A DNA stretch of 42,333 nucleotides from Sorangiineae bacterium NIC37A_2 (GTDB lineage Bacteria > Myxococcota_A > Polyangia > Polyangiales > Polyangiaceae), in assembly GCA_002085155.1 (NCBI GenBank), contig NASX01000030.1, positions 14,939-57,271 on the forward strand. The letters are read 5' to 3'. The number at the start of each line of letters is the position of its first letter. Within the stretch, counting starts at the first letter, position 1. Shown here in pieces: positions 26,779 to 34,393 of this stretch. The position numbers were made by a program, and so were the translations under genes. A model generated the notes under the pieces. The model did no database searches. It had not been told where the DNA came from and was given only the letters and a program-made list of their open reading frames with translations.

Positions 26779-27344
26779 TGACGATGAAAGCGAGAGGAAA
26801 AGCTCAGAAGATCTCGGCAAGTCGCGCCCGCGGTTTCACTTTGGTGGAGCTCATGGCTGTTGTGGTCATCACAGGGATCTTGGCGTCTCTCGCGATGGTG
26901 GGTTACCGCCGCTACGTCGACAGCGCGAAGACAGGCGAGGCGCGCGAGGTGATTGGCTCGATCAAAGCCGGGCAGGAATCCTATTTCGACGAGACGATGC
27001 GTTTTCTGAACGTGTCGACCAACATCAACACCTATTACCCCAACGCTTCGCCCACCGGCTTCATCAAGACGAGCTGGGTGAGCGATTCCGATGCATATAA
27101 GAATTTCGGGCGTATTGGGGTGAACGTTACCTCGCCCGTCTACTTCGGGTACGCCTCGATCGCCTCGCTGGGTGGGGATGAGCCCTCAGCGGGAGATGGC
27201 GTAACCAATTGGAGTCCGCCCACGACGGCTCAGCCTTACTACATTGTCAAAGCGGTCTGTGACATCAACCCAGGGGGAGAGAAGACCGTCTTCGTGAGCT
27301 CGAGTTTTCAGTCGGATATTTACGGCGAGAACGTCGGCGAGTAG
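26778..27344 (+). CDS. Second type IV prepilin
   Basis: The basic leader (MTMKARGKAQKISASRARG, 19 residues) ends at G|FTLVELMAVVVITGILASLA, a textbook prepilin-peptidase site with Phe+1 and Glu+5. The mature part continues with GYRRYVDSAKTGEAREVIGS, a helix found in PilA pilins. The C-terminal part has a Cys in KAVCDINPGGEKTVFVSSSF. Length is 188 aa. The ATG at 26778 overlaps the upstream TGA (TGATG), with GGGGAG just before; GTG 26775 and ATG 26784 are close alternatives. Tandem arrangement and shared motifs suggest duplication from the preceding gene and a joint role in one pilus. Confidence 0.87.
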   Translation: MTMKARGKAQKISASRARGFTLVELMAVVVITGILASLAMVGYRRYVDSAKTGEAREVIGSIKAGQESYFDETMRFLNVSTNINTYYPNASPTGFIKTSWVSDSDAYKNFGRIGVNVTSPVYFGYASIASLGGDEPSAGDGVTNWSPPTTAQPYYIVKAVCDINPGGEKTVFVSSSFQSDIYGENVGE

Positions 27345-27354
27345 CAATCTAGTC

Positions 27355-27837
27355 GTGGCCTGGTCACCGATACAGCTCGCTCTCGGATTCTCCCTTGGTT
27401 CGAGCGTTGTAGTCGTCGCCGTTCCCGCATTTCTTCGCGACTTTCACGCGTCGCGGCTCGCCGAGCCCCTGGAGGGCCTCGCGGAGATCTCCGGACGCGC
27501 GAGCGCGCTGGGAGCCGGCTTGCCTGTAGAGCGGGCCTTCCCCCCGAGCGCGCCGCTCACCCCTCTGCGCGTTCCGGGGGCGACTCCGCTGCTCGACCCG
27601 CCGGGCACTTGGGACCATCCGACCTGGCGTCTGCTCGACTTCCGAAAAGAGCGAGCGCACTTTTTCTCCTTCCAGTTCGACAGCCAGTGCAGCCCGGAGC
27701 GGGCGACGTTCGTCGCGAGCGCCTTTGGGGACCAAGACGCTGATGGGCTCTATTCGGAGTTCTCTGTGACCGGCGAGATGGTCGGTTCTGGACTGCCCGT
27801 TGTTTATCCCATCGAAATCTATCGTGAGGTGGAATGA
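27355..27837 (+). CDS. Pilin-like protein lacking Glu+5
   Basis: The 160-aa protein begins MAWSPIQLALG|FSLGSSVVVVAVPAFLRDF. This keeps Gly-1, Phe+1 and the hydrophobic helix of a type IV pilin, but +5 is Ser instead of Glu. The C-terminal half also looks pilin-like: WRLLDFRKERAHFFSFQF and ASAFGDQDADGLYSEFSVTG. Glu+5 is needed for efficient N-methylation and for subunit docking in known pilins. A tip or initiating minor pilin, which does not need to dock onto a subunit below, can lack it (as GspK does). It starts with a GTG 10 bp after the previous stop and overlaps the next gene by ATGA. Confidence 0.7.
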   Translation: MAWSPIQLALGFSLGSSVVVVAVPAFLRDFHASRLAEPLEGLAEISGRASALGAGLPVERAFPPSAPLTPLRVPGATPLLDPPGTWDHPTWRLLDFRKERAHFFSFQFDSQCSPERATFVASAFGDQDADGLYSEFSVTGEMVGSGLPVVYPIEIYREVE

Positions 27838-28757
27838 AGAGCGGCCGGGCGCGAGGGATCTGGCTTTCCCTGCTTTGCCTCGCGCTCGGGGCGGCGGCCT
27901 TTTCGACGGCGCGGGGGGCGCTTCGGGACCCCTACGCAGCCCTGGGTGAGGCGGAAGATCTCACGGCGCTCCCCGATCCTGAGAAGCTCAAGGTGTTCTC
28001 GCTCGGCTACGAGGCGGCTGTTGCAGACTACTTGTTTGCTAACACGCTCGTTCGTGCGGGGCGCGCCTTTGCCCAGAAGCGGCACTTCGAGCATCTCGAT
28101 CGTTACCTGCGCGCGATCATCTACCTCGATCCCTATTATCGCGACGTTTACGTCTTCGCCGATTCGCTGCTCACCCTGAGCACCGTGAAGTCTCCACCCG
28201 AGAACTTTCGCCACGCCCGCGACATTCTAGAAGTTGGCCTCGCACACTTCCCAAGTGATGCGGAGCTGTGGCTCTCTACGGCCCAGTTCGTTCTTTACCT
28301 CGCGCCTCCCTGGCTCGGGGACGGCGAAGATCCCGACGAATGGCGCTCCAAAGGGGCAGAGATCATGCAGCGCGCCTGCGAGCTCAGTGCGGACGAGCCT
28401 CCCGCGGGGTGCATCTCCTCGCTGCGTCGACTGAGTGAAGCCGGTCAGACTGAAGCGGCTATCGCGTCCATCGAGCGCATGCTCGTGCTCGCCGAGGACC
28501 CGGCGTTTCGCGCGGCGCTGTCGGCGAAACTTGCGGAACTCGTGAGCGAAGCCAGAGCGCGGACCTTCGGGGACCGCACCGCGGCCCTCGCTCGCCGGCA
28601 CCTGTTTGATCTTCCGCTCGCCTCCCGCGCCGAATACCAGATCATGGGTCCAGCATTTTCGGGTATCGATTGCTTGATCGGCAGCGCACCCGAGGAGTCC
28701 TGCGCTACGTCATTTCGGGCCGAGAGCGCGAAGGACAGGCGCGGTTCGGCTGAGTGA
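27834..28757 (+). CDS. Exported TPR protein of the pilin locus
   Basis: The 307-aa protein has an N-terminal signal or anchor (IWLSLLCLALGAAAFSTARG). Then come several TPR-like helical pairs: GYEAAVADYLFANTLVRAGR, HLDRYLRAIIYLDPYYRDVY, NFRHARDILEVGLAHFPSDA, AELWLSTAQFVLYLAP, and QTEAAIASIERML. TPR proteins act as scaffolds, and PilF-type TPR proteins help pilus secretin assembly; whether this is a counterpart is not known. Two Cys (CELSADEPPAGC) could form a disulphide. It is coupled to the pilin-like gene by an ATGA overlap. The operon probably ends at the hairpin that follows. Confidence 0.75.
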   Translation: MKSGRARGIWLSLLCLALGAAAFSTARGALRDPYAALGEAEDLTALPDPEKLKVFSLGYEAAVADYLFANTLVRAGRAFAQKRHFEHLDRYLRAIIYLDPYYRDVYVFADSLLTLSTVKSPPENFRHARDILEVGLAHFPSDAELWLSTAQFVLYLAPPWLGDGEDPDEWRSKGAEIMQRACELSADEPPAGCISSLRRLSEAGQTEAAIASIERMLVLAEDPAFRAALSAKLAELVSEARARTFGDRTAALARRHLFDLPLASRAEYQIMGPAFSGIDCLIGSAPEESCATSFRAESAKDRRGSAE

Positions 28758-28791
28758 CCGGCGGAGAAGAGCCCACGGCTGCCCCGAGCGC

Positions 28792-28822
28792 GGCTGTGGC
28801 CCTCTCGAGGAGGGCCACAGCC
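28792..28822. terminator. Perfect 13-bp hairpin between convergent genes
   Basis: GGCTGTGGCCCTC (28792-28804) pairs perfectly with GAGGGCCACAGCC (28810-28822) around a 5-nt loop. It lies in the 121-bp gap between the TPR gene and the 3' end of the PEGA gene. There is no T-tract on either side, but the very stable stem fits a two-way terminator. Confidence 0.65.
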
Positions 28823-28878
28823 AGCAAACGAGGGAATCGAGGGGACCTCTGCGGGCGCTCGGGGCGACAGGGGCGCGC

Positions 28879-31023
28879 TTAGAAGCGCACCACTGCGACC
28901 GCGGTTTGTCCGGGGGCAACGGTCACGGTCTGCGTCTTGCGGCCGTGCTGCGGGTGCACGAACACGACAGTGTGAGTGCCAGCTTTGACCTTCACGCCCA
29001 TCTTGGGGGTGCTCCCGAGGGGCTTACCATCGAGGATGACGCTCGAGATGGGGATGGAGTTGATGTTGAGGGTGCCTTGACCGCTCGGAGCTGCGCTGCT
29101 GTTCGAAGACGAGGACGCGGCGCTCGAGCTGCTCGTCGTGGAGCGAGTCGAGGACGAGGATGAAGAAGAACTGCGCTCCTCGCTTGGCTCCAGGGAGACG
29201 ACGATCGTCTGCTCGGGCGAATCCGCCGTCAGCTCGACGCGCTTTTCGAAATCGGCATAACCGCTCTTCTTGGCCACGATGCGGTAGTCGCCGTCCGCCG
29301 GGATTTCGATGCTTCTCGGCAGGTCCACCTTGTGGAGCTTCACCGGCTTCTTTCCGGAGCCGAGGAGCAGGATCTCGGCTCCGTCGGTGTTTTGTCCGAG
29401 TTCGACGCGGAGCTGGCCTTTCTCGAGCTTGAACGACGGATCAAGCCTTAGGACTTCATTCGAAGAGATCGAGACAGTCTTCTTGTAGGGAGCGAAATAG
29501 GGGCTCCCGCTGATTTCGATCTCGTGGGACCCAGGTGAGAGATCCGTGAGCTCCTGAGGAAGCGGACCGATCTCCTTGCCATCGACGAACAGCTTCATGC
29601 CGGACGGTCCAGAGGGGACGTTGAGACCGGTCCCCGAGCTGCCGGGGATGAGCTCGAGGTTGACGGGCGTTTCTTCGCCCTTTTCGACCTTAACCAACAT
29701 CGGGGCCATCTCAGCGAAGCCAGGCGCGGTCGCGCGTACGGAGTGCGTCTTGGCAGCCAGACCGTCGATCACGCAGGGCGACTGAGAGCACTTGGGCTCG
29801 TCGTTCACCAAAATGCTCACATTGTCGATGGCCTTGCCGCCGGGGCCGCCGACGGACACCACGATCGTGCCGGTTCCACCCGAAAAGGCGAAGAACGCGC
29901 CGACGGTGAGGAGGACGAGCGCCCCGGCCCCGATCCATTTGCCCGTGTTGCTCGAGCTTTGGGGCGGGGGAACCGGATAGGACGGGACGCGGGAAGGCGA
30001 GTAGGTCGCCTCAGCGGGCGGAGCGGAGCTGCGCGCGACAGCGGGCGCGCCAAAGTTCGGAGGCGGGCTCGAACCGAAAGCGGAAGGAGCAGCGGGTGCG
30101 CTCGGGAAGCTCGGCGGTTGCGAGGAGGAGTATTGGATCCCGCCTTGCGGCGAGGGAGGACTTCCGCTGCCGACGACAATCGGCGGGGGCCCTGAGAGGA
30201 CCGGTGGAGGTCCGGCCGGAGGCGCCGCGGGCGGCGGAGCTACGGCTCGCGAAGCGGAGAGACTCGGCGCGGCGCCGGGTGCGCTCGCCGTCGGTGGGGG
30301 AGGCGGCGGGACCTTCGACGGAGCGCTGGCGCCGAGCAGCGCGCGCGCAGCGGACTCCCCTGCCGTGCGATCAAAGACGGTCGTCTTCTCGTCCTCGTCG
30401 TCCCAATCGTCGGTGGGAGAGTCCGCCGTGAGAGCGGGCGTGACGAGCGGGCTGGGAGGAGGAGGAGCGGCCACCGGGGGCGCCGCCGGTGGGGGCACGG
30501 GGGCCGGAGCTCCCGTGAGCGTGCGAGGAGGCGCGGGCGGAGGGGCCTTGGAAATCGTCGGCGGCGGGGGCGGAGCCTTCGAGACTGCCGTCGGTGGCGG
30601 AGGAGGAGCTGCGGCCGCTGAGGGGGGCGCAGGGGGAGCCACAACCGCAGGCGCGGTAGGTGCGCTCACGGGCGGCGCAGGCGGTGGCGTGGGCCGAGAG
30701 AGCTGCGGGGCCGACGCGGCCGCGGGGGGGGCGGGCGGCGGAGGCGGCGGCACCTTCGAAACGCTCGGCGCCGGAGGCGGCGGGGGCGGCGCTTGGGAGG
30801 TGATCAGGGACGGGGGAGCAGGATTCGGGACTGCCGGCGGCACCGGCGGCGGCAAAGAGCTTGCCTTCGACGGCGGGGGTGGCGGGGGCACCTTGCTCTT
30901 GGAAGGAGGACCTGGAGGCGCCGCAAGACCGAGGAGAGTTTTCCCTCCACCTACGGTTGGCTTGGGCTGCTTTGCGCCGAGGCCTTCGAACACATCTAGG
31001 TCTGAACCGCCCTGATCACTCAT
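28879..31023 (-). CDS. Proline-rich one-TM protein with PEGA-type repeats
   Basis: The 714-aa protein starts with VGGGKTLLGLA and continues to ~355 as a Pro/Ala-rich disordered region with many PPPPPP runs. An acidic patch WDDEDEKTTVFDRT lies at ~207-220. One TM segment follows (WIGAGALVLLTVGAFFAF, ~363-380). The outer part has PEGA-like beta repeats (VSILVNDEPKCSQSPCVIDG, GMKLFVDGKEIGPLPQELTD, SSVILDGKPLGSTPKMGVKV) that end in ...VVRF. A Ser-rich linker (~608-640) precedes the last PEGA unit. PEGA domains probably bind cell-wall or surface structures. The cytoplasmic part may be a docking platform. It is divergent from the small lipoprotein gene. Confidence 0.82.
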   Translation of the reverse strand: MSDQGGSDLDVFEGLGAKQPKPTVGGGKTLLGLAAPPGPPSKSKVPPPPPPSKASSLPPPVPPAVPNPAPPSLITSQAPPPPPPAPSVSKVPPPPPPAPPAAASAPQLSRPTPPPAPPVSAPTAPAVVAPPAPPSAAAAPPPPPTAVSKAPPPPPTISKAPPPAPPRTLTGAPAPVPPPAAPPVAAPPPPSPLVTPALTADSPTDDWDDEDEKTTVFDRTAGESAARALLGASAPSKVPPPPPPTASAPGAAPSLSASRAVAPPPAAPPAGPPPVLSGPPPIVVGSGSPPSPQGGIQYSSSQPPSFPSAPAAPSAFGSSPPPNFGAPAVARSSAPPAEATYSPSRVPSYPVPPPQSSSNTGKWIGAGALVLLTVGAFFAFSGGTGTIVVSVGGPGGKAIDNVSILVNDEPKCSQSPCVIDGLAAKTHSVRATAPGFAEMAPMLVKVEKGEETPVNLELIPGSSGTGLNVPSGPSGMKLFVDGKEIGPLPQELTDLSPGSHEIEISGSPYFAPYKKTVSISSNEVLRLDPSFKLEKGQLRVELGQNTDGAEILLLGSGKKPVKLHKVDLPRSIEIPADGDYRIVAKKSGYADFEKRVELTADSPEQTIVVSLEPSEERSSSSSSSSTRSTTSSSSAASSSSNSSAAPSGQGTLNINSIPISSVILDGKPLGSTPKMGVKVKAGTHTVVFVHPQHGRKTQTVTVAPGQTAVAVVRF

Positions 31024-31291
31024 TGGAAGAAATTCTCCGTCTTTTCCCGGCCTCGCTGCACCTCGCGCTCCTTTTGCTTCTCATCGCATTTGATGAGCAT
31101 TCCGTCGATGCGCGGATTTCGGTCCGAGTAGACTAGCCACATTGTACGGCGGATGGCGAGGGGATTAACCCGCACTGGAACGGGAATTTGACCACATCGC
31201 ATCAAATGCTCCGTCTTTCTCGAAAAGTTTTCGTGTTGCAGAAATTCTGGCCCGAGATTCCGCTGTTTTTGGATCGGTGCTAGGCTGACGC

Positions 31292-31660
31292 GTGGCTTCG
31301 AGTCGGCGAGCTTTTGTCGCGATCGTTTTGGGTGGACTTTTCGCATGTTCCTGTCTTTCGCCGACGCTCCCGCTGCCTCCTCCGGTTCGCCCGATCGTTT
31401 CACCGCCCGATCGCGAGGGATATAGCACCGTGCGGGGCCGAGTCCCCGGCGGGACCACGGCTATCGTGGAGAATCTGTCGACGGGAGACCTGATCGGCAA
31501 GTCGACGGAAGAGACCGGGAAGTTCGAGATCCGCATCGGGGCGAGCTCTTACGACCGCCTCAACCTCTACTATTTCGACGGACTCGAGAGGAGCCAGTCG
31601 ATCGTGGTGCTGGTGCCCGCGGACGGCTCAGGGGAGGGCGGCGCTGGCGGCGCCCCATAG
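31292..31660 (+). CDS. Small lipoprotein with beta-sandwich-like domain
   Basis: The 122-aa protein has a lipoprotein signal (RRAFVAIVLGGLFAC, Cys19; LFAC lipobox; a second Cys at 21). A Pro-rich spacer follows, then a ~70-residue region (STVRGRVPGGTTAIVENLST, ETGKFEIRIGASSYDRLNLY) that resembles a carboxypeptidase-regulatory-like beta sandwich: 'V.G.V.GG...V.N..TG......T...G.F.I'. A short Gly-rich tail closes it. It starts with a GTG, with no clear SD. It is divergent from the PEGA gene across 268 bp that hold no other gene. Confidence 0.65.
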   Translation: MASSRRAFVAIVLGGLFACSCLSPTLPLPPPVRPIVSPPDREGYSTVRGRVPGGTTAIVENLSTGDLIGKSTEETGKFEIRIGASSYDRLNLYYFDGLERSQSIVVLVPADGSGEGGAGGAP

Positions 31661-31757
31661 GTGAGCTCTTTTGACGCCCTTTGGGGGGCGCTTTCGAAGC
31701 CTCCTCCGCGGGCAAGCTCGAGCTATCGAGCGCGCTCGGCGTGATCCGCGGACGGGT

Positions 31758-31839
31758 GCGCTCGGGGCATCGCTCAGAGCGTCCTCAGGACGCGGCGAGC
31801 GCTCGGGGCATCGCTCAGAGCGTCCTCAGGACGCGGCGA
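31758..31839. repeat. Perfect 41-bp tandem duplication at the rimO stop
   Basis: Bases 31758-31798 are repeated exactly at 31799-31839. The second copy contains the last codons and the stop of rimO (minus strand, stop at 31815-31817); the first copy lies just downstream of it. Each copy carries the dyad GCGTCCTcAGGACGC, a 7-bp stem with a one-base centre that could act in termination or RNA stability. Confidence 0.9.
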
Positions 31840-33284
31840 CCGTCCGAGGCTTTGATGACGAGCGCGGGGGCTCGCAGTGAGGGCTCCCTGGCCGCTCCTT
31901 CGATCACCTCGCCGTCTTCGTCGAGGACGCCGAGCAGGTCGTAGTCCGTGGCCTTTTCGATGCGGGCTTTGACGATCGTGCCCGGCCTGGGATCTCCCAG
32001 GGAGAGGAAGACGACGCCGTCGATCTCTGGCGCTTGGCCTCCGTGGCGTCCGACGAGCACGAGCTCGCTCTCTTCGCTCGGTCCTTCCACGAGCACTTCG
32101 AGCTCGCGTCCGACCAGCGCTCGATTCTTCTTGCGGCTGATCTCGCGCTGCAGGGCCATCAGCTTTCGATGCCGCTGGTAGGACTCGATAGGGCGGACCT
32201 TGTCTGCGAAGTTCCTGGCCTCACAGTCCTCTTCGTCCGAATAACGAAACACTCCCACGCGGTCGAACTCTGCGAAGCGAACGAAGTCGCACAGCTCCGC
32301 GAACTCTTGCTCCGTCTCGCCCGGATGGCCCACGATGAAGGCGGTACGGAAGGTCAGGTCCCGAACCCTCGCCCTGAGCTTTTCGACGAGCGAGTAGAGG
32401 CGCTTTCCGCCGTGACCCCGCTTCATGCGGCGGAGCATGCCGTCTGCGGCGTGCTGCAGCGGCATGTCGACGTAAGGCAAAACCACCGGGTGTGAGTCGA
32501 GGAGCTCGATGAGGCCGTCGGTGATTGTCTCGGGATAGAGGTAGAAGATACGGAGCCAGTGCAGCCCGCGCACCTCGGCGACCCTTTGGACGAGCTTCTC
32601 CAGGGAGGTGCCGTCTCCGAGGTCGCGCCCGTAGGCGATCGTATCCTGGGAGATCAGGTTGACCTCCAGCACGCCCATCGAGACGAGCCGCTCAACTTCG
32701 CGGACGATGTCGTCGATGGTGCGGCTCCGCTGCTTGCCGCGCATCTTCGGGATCACACAGAAGGAGCAGCTGCGATTGCAGCCTTCGGCGATTTTGACGT
32801 AGGCGCTGGCGCCCCGGGTCGAGAGCATCCGCGGATCTTCAGCGGACACGACCCAATCTTTCGGCTGGCCGACGAGCATGCGCGTCCGCTCACCGTCGAG
32901 CACGGCCGAGAGCTTCGGCATGTCGCTCGAGCCCAGAAAGTGGTCCACTTCAGGGAGCGATTCGGAGAGCTCGCCGGGGTAGCGCTGCGAAAGGCAACCT
33001 GAGACGACGAGCTTCTTGCAGCGACCGGACTTCTTGAGCTCGGCCATTTCGAGGATCGTCTCGATGGACTCTTTCTTCGCCGACTCAATGAAGCCACAAG
33101 TGTTGACGACGATGACCTCCGCGTCGCTCGCCTCGTCGACGTGGCGATAGCCCTTCTGGAGCGCGCCACCGAGCATCACCTCGCTATCGACTCGGTTCTT
33201 GGGACAACCGAGGGAAACGAAGTGGACCGTGCGCGGGGTGCTCTCGCCCCCGCTGCCGGCATCGCTCACGATTGACTCATCCAT
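31815..33284 (-). CDS. rimO: Ribosomal protein uS12 methylthiotransferase
   Basis: RimO is a radical-SAM enzyme that adds a methylthio group to a conserved Asp of ribosomal protein S12. The N-terminal UPF0004 domain has three cluster Cys (27 in SLGCPKNRVDSE, 63 in NTCGF, 97 in SGCLSQRY). The radical-SAM motif CNRSCSFC has Cys169, 173 and 176. Further support comes from PYVDMPLQHAADGMLRRMKR, TAFIVGHPGETEQEF and a C-terminal TRAM domain (LVGRELEVLVEG...). SLGCPKN and the PLQH segment separate RimO from MiaB. Length is 489 aa. The ATG at 33284 overlaps the carA end by 19 bp, so it is the last gene of the pyrC-carA-rimO operon. Its C-terminal codons lie in the 41-bp tandem duplication. Confidence 0.95.
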   Translation of the reverse strand: MDESIVSDAGSGGESTPRTVHFVSLGCPKNRVDSEVMLGGALQKGYRHVDEASDAEVIVVNTCGFIESAKKESIETILEMAELKKSGRCKKLVVSGCLSQRYPGELSESLPEVDHFLGSSDMPKLSAVLDGERTRMLVGQPKDWVVSAEDPRMLSTRGASAYVKIAEGCNRSCSFCVIPKMRGKQRSRTIDDIVREVERLVSMGVLEVNLISQDTIAYGRDLGDGTSLEKLVQRVAEVRGLHWLRIFYLYPETITDGLIELLDSHPVVLPYVDMPLQHAADGMLRRMKRGHGGKRLYSLVEKLRARVRDLTFRTAFIVGHPGETEQEFAELCDFVRFAEFDRVGVFRYSDEEDCEARNFADKVRPIESYQRHRKLMALQREISRKKNRALVGRELEVLVEGPSEESELVLVGRHGGQAPEIDGVVFLSLGDPRPGTIVKARIEKATDYDLLGVLDEDGEVIEGAAREPSLRAPALVIKASDGRRVLRTL

Positions 33285-34393
33285 TGGGTAAACTGCTCGA
33301 AGAGCGGGAACGCGTCGTGGGGGCCTGCGCCCGCCTCAGGATGGTACTGGACGGAGAAGGCACGCGCCTCCTCAGCGAGGAGCCCTTCGCTCGAGCCGTC
33401 GTTCAAGTGCACGTGGCTCGTCGTCGCGCGACCCTTCAGCGACTCGACGTCAACCACAAACCCATGATTTTGCAGTGTGATCTGGACGCGTCCGGTCGCT
33501 AGATGCAAGACGGGCTGGTTCAAGCCGCGATGGCCGAACTTGAGTTTGCTTGTGGTGCCGCCGAGAGCGCGGGCGAGCAGCTGGTGCCCGAGGCAAATCC
33601 CGAACATGGGCTTCTTGCCGAGGAGGCCTTCGATGGTCTTGACCACGTGGGGCAGCGCCGCCGGATCTCCGGGGCCGCTCGAGAGGAAGATACCGTCCGG
33701 GTTGGTGGCGAGGATTTCACTCTCGCTCGCGTTTGCGGGCAGGCAGGTGAGCTCACAACCGGCGCTCACCAAACAGCGCAGAATGTTTCGCTTGGCTCCG
33801 AAGTCGAGCACTGTGACTTTGAACGGTCCGGCGGCCGGCACGAGAGGCCTCCCCATGACTTCGGGACTGAAAACTCCGAGGTTCTCAGTGAAGCGATAGG
33901 CCTGCTTCGGGGTGACCTGGCTGACCAGGTCGAGCCCCTCCATGCTCGGAGCTGAGCGGGCTCGAGCGACGAGATCGTCGGGGTTCCCCGTGCCGATGCA
34001 GCCATTTTGGCTACCTTTGTCGCGCAGGTGACGGGTCAGGCGGCGCGTGTCGATGCCGCCGATCGCGACGATCCCGTTTTCCCTGAGATACTCGGACAGC
34101 GTTTTTTCGCTGCGGTAGTTCGAAGGAAGCGGGGAGGGATCGCGAACGATGAATCCGCTCACCTGCGGGCGTCCGGACGTGCTCTCCGGATCGTCGCCGT
34201 TGATGCCGGTGTTGCCGATGTGGGGAGCCGTCATCGTCACCAGCTGACCGGTGAAAGAGGGATCGGTGAGGACCTCTTGGTATCCGCTCATGCCGGTCGT
34301 GAATACGACCTCACCGGTAGCTACTGCCTCGGCGCCGAAATGGAACCCGGGAAAAATGGAACCGTCGGCGAGGGCGAGGTATGCGCGATTCAA
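33266..34393 (-). CDS. carA: Carbamoyl phosphate synthase, small subunit
   Basis: This is the glutaminase subunit that supplies ammonia for carbamoyl phosphate (pyrimidine and arginine synthesis). The N-terminal domain has GEVVFTTGMSGYQEVLTDPS and NTGINGDD. The class I amidotransferase part has FLSSGPGDPA, the nucleophile Cys in FGICLGHQLLARALGG, and the His-Glu pair in SVQYHPEAGAGPHDA. The length of 375 aa is standard. A TTG start at 34393 was chosen: AGGAG lies 8 nt upstream, the residues that follow (NRAYLALADGSIFPG) match CarA, and TTG overlaps the pyrC stop as TTGA. The much longer open frame upstream (to 35065) is a shadow of pyrC. The carB gene is not in the window. Confidence 0.95.
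   Translation of the reverse strand: MNRAYLALADGSIFPGFHFGAEAVATGEVVFTTGMSGYQEVLTDPSFTGQLVTMTAPHIGNTGINGDDPESTSGRPQVSGFIVRDPSPLPSNYRSEKTLSEYLRENGIVAIGGIDTRRLTRHLRDKGSQNGCIGTGNPDDLVARARSAPSMEGLDLVSQVTPKQAYRFTENLGVFSPEVMGRPLVPAAGPFKVTVLDFGAKRNILRCLVSAGCELTCLPANASESEILATNPDGIFLSSGPGDPAALPHVVKTIEGLLGKKPMFGICLGHQLLARALGGTTSKLKFGHRGLNQPVLHLATGRVQITLQNHGFVVDVESLKGRATTSHVHLNDGSSEGLLAEEARAFSVQYHPEAGAGPHDAFPLFEQFTQWMSQS

Noticed and set aside
30365-31015. Gly-rich plus-strand frame like a PE-PGRS protein
   Set aside because: It is the complement of the Pro-rich repeats of the PEGA gene (CCN codons read as GGN).
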